From Branchiostoma floridae (lineage: Eukaryota > Chordata > Leptocardii > Amphioxiformes > Branchiostomatidae): a stretch of 36,976 nucleotides of DNA. The position numbers and the translations under genes are program-made. Below the pieces are notes generated by a model, which saw nothing but the letters and a program-made list of their open reading frames with translations, searched no databases and was not told the origin of the DNA. The stretch lies in the NCBI RefSeq assembly GCF_000003815.2, contig NC_049982.1, forward strand, positions 29,484,990 to 29,521,965, given 5' to 3'. Shown piece by piece: positions 23,001 to 30,559 of this stretch (its first letter is position 1; every line of letters begins with the position of its first letter).

Positions 23001-25002
23001 CAAATTGGGCAAAAGTGACTATGAGCATTATATTCATACCATTCAACACTCTGTATCAGAAAATATAAACATTGTATCAAAATAGGTAACGGTAACATCA
23101 ATTAAACATTTCCAAGAATAAAACAAGTTTTTTTAAATGTATTGGAAAAAGAAATGTAAATTAGTAATTGCTTAGCAAGCTCTCACGGGTTCGCGTGTTG
23201 TGTAATTTAGGTGGGGAAATTTGAAGTGGGTGACATAATTTGTAGGAGTGAACATCAGATGTTGCCATAAAGTACTATTTTCATTAGGCAACTGAAGCAC
23301 TCACTAGTGATCTATGATGGTACTGCACCCTGGAACAGATACACGACAAAAAGTGTCAAAATCAAAAGTTGTCGACACCCGATGATGTTGGCAATCGTAA
23401 AACAGGTTTTGCTTATTGTGTAACTGTGATATTTCTTTACCTGAGAAATTCTTGTACTCAAACAATTCACTTGCTAGCGGCTAAACATTTGCTGTCAATC
23501 GATTTACTACCGGCACACCTATACTCGCTTTCCTTAAATCATGTTGAGTGAAGCGATTATAGGAGCTAGCCCCAGTAAGATACGTATGGCATCCAGGTAA
23601 ATTCACTTACCCCAAGACGGGACCAAAATCAGAGGCAGAGAATTGGGTGTTGTAAATGCCCTGGAGCAACAAAAAAAGACAGAAATCCATTATTTTGAAC
23701 ATAACGTCAAATCTCATAATTCTGCCCGGGACCCAGAATTACAACTACTAGATTTTGACTGTTAAATTAAGCTCCAATTTTAAAAAAAATTCAAAAATCT
23801 TATGGTACGTTGTGTACTCAGACTGAAAATCTCACCGAAAGTATGGTCAGGTAGGATGTTCCCACAATCGGTAAAGGTGGAAGCCCGATTCCAGGTACTC
23901 CCATCTTTCTGAACACAAATAGAGGATGCACCGCATACCTGAAAGATGGGGGAGGAAAAGTTATTGAATATAGCAGGTTTATAAACTTTCTGCATTAATC
24001 ATGCAAATTAGATCATGATTTGCATAGTTACACTCTAATCATATCTATCATGAAATGACATTTTTTTGCAGTAGTTATAAAAAAAACAACTGAAAATCAT
24101 GACAATCCATCAACATTCTTGAGTTACTCCTTTTCAAAGATCCTGCACTTTAAAAAACACTAAAGTGCCAGAGCCTATACCTCTTACTCTCTATTTAACT
24201 CTTTGTAAGTGTAGTTTTTTTAAAATCTCTGTACCGTGTCTGCTTTTATGGGCCATGGGCCTGATGCAAACAAATAAAGAAAGAAAGAAAGAAAAAAAAA
24301 ACCTTCTTTGCAAAGGTAATATTAATACATGTGCGCATGCGGGGTTAGGGGCATTAGCACAGTACTTTATCGTCCTGTTCAAACATTCTTGCCAGGCAAG
24401 AGACCAAACACCCATGCAGACCCATGGGGGCCAGAAAGGGTAGACTGGCATAGTAGCCTGGCCTGGTAGACAGCCCAGCCTTTTCCACAAACCCCCATTC
24501 TGTTGGACCCCGCAAAGATTACTAAAGGTCACACCGCCTAAGCATACCGGGTATGACAGTGAACGGGCCTAAATGAGTTTACACAAATGAAACAAACATA
24601 ACTGGAACCCTACAGAAGTACAGGACAGCGTAAAGAAAATTCAAGACAGTCAGTGTCCCCCTAAAAGAGCCCAATATAAGGGCCGGCTCTGTCAGAAACT
24701 ATCAACATCTTGCCCCCGCCCGATATCTGCTTACGTAGAGATCTACAGTAAACAGCTACATTGTTTCAGCAATGTTTCAGTGTTTTGATGACATTTTACT
24801 ACTATAATTAGTAAGATTACACACGACTTAGTCTCAGACCAGTTACAAAATTTCTGAACGGAATTGTGTCACAGTGAAAGTCTCAGAAACCAGAGAAATG
24901 TCAGCCAAACATTTGACACACTTACATGTAGAAGAGGACAGCTAGTAGAGGCAGTAGTACCCATGTCAGCGGGACCGGCAGAAACTCCTGGAGGGTCATC
25001 AT
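10947..25002 (-). CDS. cytochrome P450, CYP3-like (CYP3 clan), 14 exons, 514 aa
   Basis: Exons on the minus strand: 25002-24926, 23938-23836, 23660-23611, 22973-22877, 22248-22126, 20817-20729, 20308-20160, 19592-19459, 17686-17593, 16907-16747, 16444-16356, 15652-15515, 11746-11587, 11027-10947. All introns are GT-AG, all phases join, and the sum is 1,545 nt with one stop at the end. P450s of this clan are ER-anchored heme monooxygenases of xenobiotics, steroids or fatty acids (CYP3A, thromboxane synthase). Visible are an N-terminal hydrophobic anchor (10-25), a proline hinge, an SMD segment in exon 7, an I-helix (321-328), ExxR (E379, R382), PERF (433-436) and the heme loop [10 protein letters not shown] (452-461, ligand Cys459). 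CYP3A proteins are about 503 aa, so length is normal. The I-helix is unusual (see its exon). Introns are full of repeats. The gene looks intact; substrate cannot be told. Confidence 0.92.
11211..11233. repeat. (TG)n/(CG)n microsatellite
   Basis: A TG run passes into CGCGCG, and a CATA/TGTA palindromic stretch follows at about 11319-11343. It lies in the last P450 intron. Confidence 0.7.
11587..11746 (-). CDS. P450 exon 13, heme-binding loop
   Basis: The exon completes the Arg of PERF, then has FTKEEREK, the heme loop [10 protein letters not shown] with Cys459, and MRLALMEMK of the L helix. Acceptor TTCGAAG lies before 11746 and donor ACT|GTAAGT after 11587. GPRNCIGMR is characteristic of the CYP3 clan. 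Confidence 0.93.
12220..12840. repeat. CGTATCC/GGATACG-rich repeat with a 77-78 bp tandem core
   Basis: ACCAAATCCGAAAGCTGTAT recurs at 12511, 12589 and 12666, giving about 2.6 tandem units. A palindromic CGTATCCTTGAAGGATACG lies near 12235. The word set (GGATACG, AATACGGA) is shared with the element at 13788-15264, so the two may be related. It lies in P450 intron 12. Confidence 0.6.
12900..13785. other. P450 intron 12 sequence, nothing recognised
   Basis: Open frames of 70-100 codons occur on both strands (for example 13206-13421 minus) without a domain I recognise. The stretch has higher GC than its surroundings. Confidence 0.35.
13895..14540. repeat. tandem array, 145-bp unit, about 4.5 copies
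   Basis: The word ATCGGACAT (ATCGGACTT in the last unit) starts at 13951, 14096, 14240, 14385 and 14488, so spacing is 145, 144, 145 and a shortened 103. Units also share GTTTCGCGAAACCTG and ATGCTCTTTTTGGCTC. Open frames here are by-products of the repeat. Confidence 0.85.
14541..14920. repeat. tandem array, ~61-bp unit, degenerating
   Basis: CATAGAAAATACG-like words start at 14551, 14612, 14672, 14734, 14814 and 14897: spacing 60-62, then about 80. Units share GGATCCRTCTGCCGTGAGGT. Confidence 0.75.
15515..15652 (-). CDS. P450 exon 12, PERF region
   Basis: Encodes [11 protein letters not shown], the [10 protein letters not shown] strand, AIHYDPKRW and FIPER, with the Arg codon split CG|G into exon 13. 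Acceptor CTTTCAG and donor CG|GTAAAT are clean. Confidence 0.92.
15675..16020. mobile_element. MITE-like element with CAGGGCT inverted ends
   Basis: Ends CAGGGCT and AGCCCTG bound about 346 bp with many GTGCAGGT/ACCTGCAC words in inverted arrangement. CAGGG ends are typical of hAT elements, but I cannot see a clean 8-bp target duplication; only CAGAT is shared by the flanks. It lies in P450 intron 11. Confidence 0.5.
16356..16444 (-). CDS. P450 exon 11, K-helix
   Basis: Encodes the conserved [18 protein letters not shown] segment with the ExxR pair Glu379 and Arg382. Acceptor TTTACAG and donor CA|GTATGT. Confidence 0.92.
16747..16907 (-). CDS. P450 exon 10, I-helix
   Basis: Encodes [18 protein letters not shown], then [15 protein letters not shown]. 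The oxygen-activation motif, normally (A/G)GxET(T/S), reads GAFETL: the second small residue is Ala instead of Gly, and Leu replaces the last Thr/Ser. The catalytic Thr326 and acidic Glu325 are kept. Acceptor ATTTCAG and donor GAA|GTATGT. Confidence 0.92.
16942..17153. mobile_element. palindromic MITE with ATACTGTAAATGCA ends
   Basis: The 14-bp ends are exact inverted repeats and the interior is full of CCGCGAA/TTCGCGG words that continue the fold. TA bases at the ends fit a TA target site. It lies in P450 intron 9, close to the I-helix exon. Confidence 0.75.
17593..17686 (-). CDS. P450 exon 9
   Basis: Encodes [18 protein letters not shown] and a hydrophilic linker to the I-helix exon. It matches the VDFLQLMID region of CYP3A proteins. 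The acceptor (TTCGAAG) has a weak pyrimidine tract; the phase is right on both sides. Confidence 0.85.
17820..18200. repeat. interspersed repeat, class unknown
   Basis: A GC-richer block (about 17870-18135) containing GGTGGGTTCTTTAACGTGCC and a GACCTCCATTTAACGTCC-like end resembles a repeat I associate with marine invertebrate genomes. It seems inserted between two direct repeats of AATTTTTAAT-ATTGCACATTGGC (about 17826 and 18230). Confidence 0.4.
18818..19191. repeat. 15-bp motif cluster ending in a 30-bp perfect palindrome
   Basis: GTAACAAACGTTACC occurs at 18818-18832, 18999-19013 and 19162-19176. The last copy is followed directly by its exact reverse complement (19177-19191), making a 30-bp perfect palindrome. 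It lies in P450 intron 8. Confidence 0.85.
19459..19592 (-). CDS. P450 exon 8
   Basis: Encodes [18 protein letters not shown] then a segment ending in GSK, matching the region after helix F in CYP3A. Acceptor CTCTACAG; donor AAA|GTACAA is the least typical of the gene. Confidence 0.87.
20160..20308 (-). CDS. P450 exon 7
   Basis: Encodes [16 protein letters not shown], the segment aligned to the VFGAYSMDV core of CYP3A, then a charged stretch ending at VIWFY. Acceptor ATTCCAG and donor G|GTGAGT. Confidence 0.9.
20729..20817 (-). CDS. P450 exon 6
   Basis: Encodes [16 protein letters not shown] and a short linker to VKE. Acceptor TTTGCAG and donor GA|GTAAGA. In CYP3A this is the region around helix D. 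Confidence 0.87.
21530..21747. mobile_element. palindromic MITE, TACTCTCC family, copy 2
   Basis: Inverted ends TACTCTCCAAGCAGAGGTTA are flanked by an exact 9-bp target duplication GGTGTAAGC (21521-21529 and 21748-21756). It lies in P450 intron 5. This copy defines the element ends for the family. Confidence 0.85.
22126..22248 (-). CDS. P450 exon 5, C-helix
   Basis: Encodes a linker and then [20 protein letters not shown], the C-helix WxxxR motif (Trp and Arg that contact a heme propionate). Phase 0 at both ends; acceptor ACCGCAG and donor CAG|GTAAAA. Confidence 0.9.
22312..22530. mobile_element. palindromic MITE, TTCACCTTTATCCG family, copy 2
   Basis: Begins TAACACTAATTCACC and ends GGTGAACTAGTGTTA, with TA at both borders. 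The interior shares GATGTGCCTAAATAC with the copy at 3686-3913. It lies in P450 intron 4. Confidence 0.75.
22877..22973 (-). CDS. P450 exon 4
   Basis: Encodes [18 protein letters not shown] then a segment ending FVNRQ, matching the VLAITDPDMIK strand-helix of CYP3A. Acceptor GATGCAG and donor CAA|GTAAGT. This is the exon not found for the left paralogue. Confidence 0.9.
23611..23660 (-). CDS. P450 exon 3 (50 bp)
   Basis: Encodes [16 protein letters not shown] plus two bases. The same 50-bp exon occurs in the left paralogue at 1183-1232. Acceptor GCTCCAG and donor GG|GTAAGT. Confidence 0.9.
23836..23938 (-). CDS. P450 exon 2, hinge
   Basis: Encodes [18 protein letters not shown] and the proline-rich LPPLPIVG hinge that follows the membrane anchor. 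One codon longer than the left paralogue exon. Acceptor CTTTCAG and donor TCG|GTGAGA. Confidence 0.9.
24130..24302 (+). mobile_element. probable LINE 3' tail with (AAAG)n end
   Basis: A TTTTATGGGCCATGGGCCTG stretch leads to AAATAAAG and a run of AAAG units, the form of a retroposon 3' end. It falls in P450 intron 1. No matching block was seen in the left duplication arm, so it may be a later insertion. Confidence 0.45.
24926..25002 (-). CDS. P450 exon 1, start and membrane anchor
   Basis: Starts [14 protein letters not shown] and continues as a leucine-rich hydrophobic helix, the usual ER signal anchor of microsomal P450s. The first of two tandem ATGs is at 25002-25000, in a context conserved with the left paralogue. 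Donor AT|GTAAGT. Confidence 0.9.
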
Positions 25003-25095
25003 TTTGCACAGGACACTGGATTATCGTAAGAAACACAGGCCCCTTCTACGCAAACGCCAAATGCAACCGTTATCGATCTTAGCGTTGCTCAAAAA

Positions 25096-26331
25096 GAGGG
25101 CCCCAAAGCCCTTTTCCGTAGAGCGTAATCGGCGGTTTTAATTCTACGTACTACGTAGCGGGACCGCTCGAATTCAACGTAGAGCGTAATCGGTGCATTT
25201 TGCGTCGAGCGATATTGGCCCCTTTAATTTAGCGTATTACGTAGAAGCTAACCGGATTTTACCGTAAAACGTAATTCATATCAATTTTTCGTCAAGCGTA
25301 ATCAAAGTTTCATTAAACTTAACTAGTCTACCGGCAAATTTTACCCGCGAAAATGCTGGAAATTGCGTTTCAAAGGGTCCAGATTTCAAAATTTCGCCGG
25401 ACATTCCTTGCTATGGCTCAACACTTCGGCACTGGACATGGTGAAAATATGTTGCGGGAGCGTCGTCCCCCAACTAGTAGAAATCTTTTTACCTTAGCTT
25501 AGTTAACAAGCAAAATGTGCCCCTTAAATGCAGGAAATGGCATTTCTGAGGGTCGAGATTTCAATTTTTCTCTGGGCGCTGGGCGGCCCTTGCCAATGCT
25601 TGCGACGGCTTGGGCCTCCGGCGCTCACGACTCTCCGGCGCTCGTCGCCCTCAAAGACGTTTCTCAGACAGAAATGTCATTACATTGAGCATATGGTCTG
25701 CCAGCAAAATTTGTCCCTCAAAATGCAGGAAATGGTGTTTCAGAGGGTAAAAATTTCCAAATTTTCCCGTACCTACCTTGCGACAGTTCGACTGTTCGTT
25801 CTTTCGGCACTCGAAATCTGAAAATGATGTTTGGGGGCGTTGCCCAGCGTAAAGCTAAAACCATGTAAATTTCTAGTTGGATGCTATTTAACTTAGCTTA
25901 GTCTGTGAGCAAAATTTGCCCTTCAGAATGTATAAAATGGCGTTTCAGAGGGTCTCAGGATTTCACAATATTCCCGGGGGAGCATGCCCCCGGACACCCT
26001 AGGATTGTCGCGCCTCCACTTTCGGTGATACAAGTGCTGAAAATTACGTCACATGAGAAATTTGCTGTCGCCGCCTTTGGCCAGCAAGACGTCTTTAGAA
26101 GTTAAGTTTTAATCTTATTAATGAAATTATCAGTTTTATTTAGATCTCATCTTCACATGTTCTGCCGTCGGCGGAGTTCAGCCAAAAGACAATAAATATT
26201 TGCATAATGCATTATGAAATTTCGTAATTTAGCGTAGAGCGTAATAAAGTGTCCATAATTTAGCGTATTACGTAGCCGGCCCTCCCGAATTTAGCGTAGA
26301 GCGTTGTTGATACCCCCCCTTGGGGGCCCTC
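25096..26331. mobile_element. 1,236-bp non-autonomous DNA-transposon-like element (element A)
   Basis: The 13-bp ends GAGGGCCCCAAAG and CTTGGGGGCCCTC are inverted repeats with one mismatch, flanked by an exact 6-bp duplication CAAAAA (25090-25095, 26332-26337). The left duplication arm has the empty site at 2368-2373. Subterminal zones carry many copies of GCGTA-type words (AGAGCGTAAT, TAGCGTATTACGTAG). The interior holds four degenerate ~174-207 bp tandem units around GGAAATGGCGTTTCAGAGGG (25358, 25532, 25726, 25933). No transposase is visible. It is related in plan to the element at 28054. Confidence 0.8.
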
Positions 26332-26572
26332 CAAAAACTGACCGACCGACTGTTCTGGTCCGTATTTGTAGCAAAGAGGTTATGCAAATAGGAAGCTGAC
26401 ACAATGTAATTAGCAAACGTCACTGCCGAATAGCCAATGAGGTGGAGGCAACAGTACAAGGCCTGTCTTGTTCTGTGATGAAGGATCAACTCAACGCCCG
26501 TCAGCGCTAAATACAACGTCCGAGCCTTGATGATTTGGGGGAGGGGGTAAAACGTAAACAAAAATGACGTCA
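26332..26572 (-). promoter_or_regulatory. ancestral promoter region of the complete P450, displaced by 1.2 kb
   Basis: Elements matching the left paralogue's promoter remain in order: a TATA-like position now ACAAATA (complement of 26363-26369), octamer ATGCAAAT (26382-26389), CCAAT (26434-26438) and TGACGTCA (26565-26572). The element at 25096-26331 lies between them and the ATG at 25002. Confidence 0.45.
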
Positions 26573-26939
26573 TTCGGCCTGCAGGACGTTGCCCTTTGAG
26601 TGTGGGGTCACGGAAACACACTGAATTTTTGGAGGCTCAGCTGCTCGATCTTGACTGTCCATCATAATTAGCACATTAACCAATTACAGCATGGCAATTT
26701 TCGATTTGACCAATGAGAGAGTGGCTGTATGTATCCGCCAAGTATTCGCATTTTTATGTTTTATATTTTTACGTTTTGGCGGGGCTAATATTTGGGATCC
26801 GTCACGTATGGCCAATGAACATGCAAATAAAAACACAAGTCAATGATTGACTTAGAAGTGAAGTGACCTAATTTGAATCTATGGTCGCAGAAAGCGCGAA
26901 AAACATGTCTATATATGGTCATGTAAGGTACAGAAAACC

Positions 26940-27097
26940 TACTCTCCAAGCAGAGGTTTGGGACCGGCTGTTTTGACGTTTTTTTGCGCATTTTATGGGG
27001 TTTTCTACTTAATGTCTTCCAGAAAACAGCGCAAAATAGAAAGCCATAAAACAGAAAAAATAGCCGGTGCCGAATGTTAACCTCTGCTCGGAGAGTA
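26940..27097. mobile_element. palindromic MITE, TACTCTCC family, copy 3
   Basis: Same insertion as the copy at 2996: left flank CAGAAAACC (26931-26939) and interior words match. The right flank CAAAAACC is separated from the end by about 14 extra bases. Confidence 0.75.
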
Positions 27098-27519
27098 GCA
27101 CTAGTATTGTGCAAAAACCAGCATGAGAAACGCATGTCCATATATGGATATGTAAATACTGATATAGGTGGGACGTTATATTATTAAGTCGGCAAAAACA
27201 AACAGGAAGCTGATGTATGGAGCACGAAAATAGTGATGATCAGTACTTTCAGTACCTCTAGCATAAACTGTGAGGTAATACCCCCTCTAGCACGAACGTT
27301 TGACATTGGCCAGGGACAACACACACGTACAATTTTCGTAAAACTTTAGAAACTTTTCACATACAGACGCCTTTGTTTTACTTTTCATACATGATCCAAC
27401 ATTGTTCTATAATTGAGCCTGACGTCATTCGCCTTGTAGGCCGGCCACTCGTATAGCTAGTCTTCTTCGCAGACTTTTGGGGCAACAAAACTCCCTTTCA
27501 CGGAGGTATATCCAAGGAC

Positions 27520-28053
27520 CGTGGATTGATGAACTCCACAGCTGACAGAGCCTCCAACAGACTCTAACCAGAACAACACAATGTCATGTAAAATATTTCT
27601 GGTACATTTCTAAGTTAAGCTGGATTCAAAAGACAAACACCTTTACTTTGTGCATCATATATTTTAGTCGCATGTTTGTGACTAGTGACCTTCTGTTTAA
27701 TGATCGACGTGCAATCTAATAACTGTTATCAGACTGCACGTCGATTAGCAAATGAAATGCAACCCCTTTATACTCTTGTAGACAATTAGAACCTGGGCCA
27801 AAATACAATTGTAAGTCATAATCGTAAACCCTTACCGCCCAAGCCACAAAGCACAACATTGGGAAGCAGTGCAGTTCTGATGTATGCAGTCTGTTGGTTT
27901 AGTATTGTTTGTGATTGATTGAAGAACAAAAAAGCATAATAAGCAATTGGCCTTCTCTGGCTGGGAAAGTTGTCTTGCTAAGCAAGAAGCTTTTATCAAT
28001 CTTGATAAAAGCTCCTTATGCTAAGGGACCAAGAACCCGATTTCCACCTTCCC
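27520..28053. other. intergenic with two strong palindromes
   Basis: No gene is recognised. It contains a 43-bp near-perfect palindrome (27703-27745) and a 12-bp perfect stem with 2-nt loop (27988-28013, AGCTTTTATCAA and complement). Confidence 0.5.
27703..27745. repeat. 43-bp near-perfect palindrome
   Basis: ATCGACGTGCAATCT and AGACTGCACGTCGAT form the outer stem; ATAAC-T-GTTAT closes the centre. Nineteen of 21 pairs match around a single central base. Confidence 0.85.
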
Positions 28054-29249
28054 GAGGGTCTGCATGCTCTTTTCCGTAAGGCGTAGGCAGGCCTTTTTAA
28101 TTCCCGTAATTCGTAGGGTAAGCTATTTTATTTCACATAATTCGTAGTGAGGATGGAAAACTTACCGCAAAGCGTAGCCAGTGTATTTCACGTAAGGCGT
28201 AATCTAGCCTAAAAAATTCACGTAAAGCGTAATTAAGCCTAAAAATTACCCGTAAATCGTAGCTGGCCTCCCAAATTTCGTAAGTCGAAACGTAGTCTAC
28301 CAGTAAATTTAGTCCTTCAAAACACAGGAAATTGCGTTTCAGAGGATCAAGATTTCAAAGTTTCGCCGGACCTCACTTGAGACTCCTTTCACCGTCGGTC
28401 ATCGACATGGTAAAAATATGGTATATACCCTCAAAAATCTTCTTTTTTTTTGCAAATAGAAATGTCATTGAAGTTAGCTTAGTCTGCCAGCAAAGTTTGC
28501 CCATCAGAATGCAGGAAAAATCATTTTAGAGGGTCAAGATTTCAAAATTTCCATGGTCCTCCTTGTGCCGCCTCGCGCCTTTTGAAAATATGTTGGGGAT
28601 GTGTGTCAACCTCAAAGATCTGTTTTGCTAATAGAAATTTTCCCATCAAAATGCACAAAATATCGTTTTATAGAGGGTCAAGATTTCAAAATTTAGCCGG
28701 ATCTCCTTTGCCACTCTATTCACCTTCGGTCATCGACTTCGTAAAAAATATGTATCATGGCTGGGGGATGTGACGTGTCAACCTCAAACACATTTTTTAC
28801 TGATAGAAATGTAATTTCACTTAGTTTTCTATAATAGCCAAAAAAACTGGCGTTTCAGGGGGGGCAGGATTTCAAAATTTTCCCGGACTTTCCTTCGGCG
28901 CTCGACGTGGCAAAAATAAGTTGGCTGGCGTCACCCTCATAAGCTTACGCTGAACCCCTGGGACTCTTTAATTAGAAATGCCATTTAACTTAGCTTTGTT
29001 TGCCAGCGAAAATTTCCCTTCAAAATGCAGGGAATAGTGTTTCAGAGAGTCAAAATTTCAATCTTTCTTGCGGAGCACGACCCCGCCTCTGTCGAGTGTT
29101 GCCAGCCTTCCAGAATTTAGCGTAAACCGTTGTCAGCCTGTCTGAATTTAGCGTAAAACGTTGCCTGCCTTCGTGAATTTAACGTAAAGCGTTGTCGACC
29201 GTCCCGATTTTAGCGTAAAGCGTTGTCAGGACCCCCCATGCAGACCCTC
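28054..29249. mobile_element. 1,196-bp non-autonomous DNA-transposon-like element (element B)
   Basis: Perfect 13-bp inverted ends GAGGGTCTGCATG (28054-28066) and CATGCAGACCCTC (29237-29249). The plan is the same as the element at 25096: GAGGG-start ends, subterminal CGTAAAGCGTAA-type repeats, and an interior of about five ~140-190 bp units around GCGTTTCAGAGG (28326, 28513, 28655, 28848, 29028) with GTCAAGATTTCAAAATTT. No target duplication is apparent (flanks CTTCCC and ATACAA). Short open frames inside are repeat by-products. Confidence 0.75.
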
Positions 29250-30555
29250 ATACAAGGCACACATTCGTAACTTCTTTTCATTTGTAGATGAAACACAATT
29301 AGAACAAACAAGTAGCGTAAGAGGAAAGTTACATGGCTGGAATAAATGTGTAAACATTACAAAGTTTGGACATGACTTTACAGGCGGTCTCACAGCGCCA
29401 CCTATCTACACTGGTTGGTATTGCAACATGTCCTTCAAGTCGTACACAGTGTGATTCTGTGCTGGCCGGATGTTTGCGGGCATTTTTGGCGACGCCTCAG
29501 GGGCGGAGGCATTTTCTACAGTATTACGATCGCTTTGAAAGAATTTTGAAAATTCCACGAATGCATTCCCTTGGGAATTAATTTTTGGCTAAACCACAGG
29601 GGTGTCGTCCATACAGTGGTCATTGAAGACTATTCTAGCTGTTATTTTTCCTTTGTTGGGGCATTCTTTGTTTTCAGGATTAATGATTTAAGGGAACGGT
29701 CTTTTCACATAGCCGGAAGTGACTGCGCTCCTTGCATATCATTAGCCGTACACACAGATTATTACGATGTTTCGCATGCTTTATGAATTTGCAATGGCAA
29801 CCAATATGTCCCAGCTTTTTGCCGTTATGTCTTTGTATAAGCCTGTGCTTTTTACAATATAGAATGAAATGCTGTGAAGTGGTTATCGTTCGGAGTCATA
29901 GAGAGCCTGATTTTGAGTGGTAGAAAAATAAGATGTTTTAAAGAAGACAAGACCAATATAGCACAACTTTTGCCAATATCTTCTGAGCTTTGCTTTTATA
30001 AGGTGGGGTAATATGCTTCACGAGGTCAAAAAAATATAGAAGATCAATGTGTCATAGATTTTTGTCGATCTCTTTTTATGAAATATGAAATGTTGCGCTT
30101 TCAGGTGGTTGTCGTTTTGAATTGAAGCTGGTGTGTTACGCCGAAGGACTGTTATACCAGGTTATACCGGCTATATAGATACAGGTTACGTAAAGCCTGA
30201 GTTTGAAAAGTTAATAAGTCACATGTTTCAAACAAGCCATGAAACCAATGGGTTTCAAGTTGTTTAGATTCTGCTTTGAAGACTAGCATAGCTAGAATAA
30301 AGGAAGGACGCAGAGACAAGGTTTTCCGTACACTGGGCACGGGAGACTGTTAAGATGGTTTGACGTTACTATGTACTAGTAATGCTGGCCTCGCTAACCT
30401 CGTTCTTAGCTGCGGATCTCTCTTTCTCCTCTGAACTATACTATCTGACTCTCTGTCATACAAATACATTATATATCGTGGTCACATTTTGGCGTATCAA
30501 ACAGACAGGTCTTGTCACACCACAAAACAACGGTTATTTCAGCTACGGTCCATTC
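29250..30555. other. intergenic, nothing recognised
   Basis: Short open frames on both strands (for example 29366-29581 plus) have no family signature and no convincing splice context. Confidence 0.4.
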
Positions 30556-30559
30556 ATAT

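Larger units (their letters stand above)
23560..27520. repeat. right arm of the segmental duplication (partner 1140-4100)
   Basis: Collinear with the left arm through P450 exons 3, 2 and 1, their introns, the promoter elements, the MITE at 26940 and the CRE-containing block at 27380-27500. It is interrupted by the element at 25096-26331. Confidence 0.8.

Noticed and set aside
10947-25002. Complete P450 as a pseudogene because of its repeat-filled introns and promoter insertion
   Set aside because: All 14 exons are open, all phases join, all splice sites are GT-AG, and the key catalytic residues are present.
25528-26105. Open frames inside the 25096 element as transposase or host gene
   Set aside because: They follow the internal ~190-bp repeat, repeat the same short motifs and show no catalytic signature.
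28332-28773. Open frames inside the 28054 element as coding sequence
   Set aside because: Same internal repeat as in the other element, frames broken between units, no domain.
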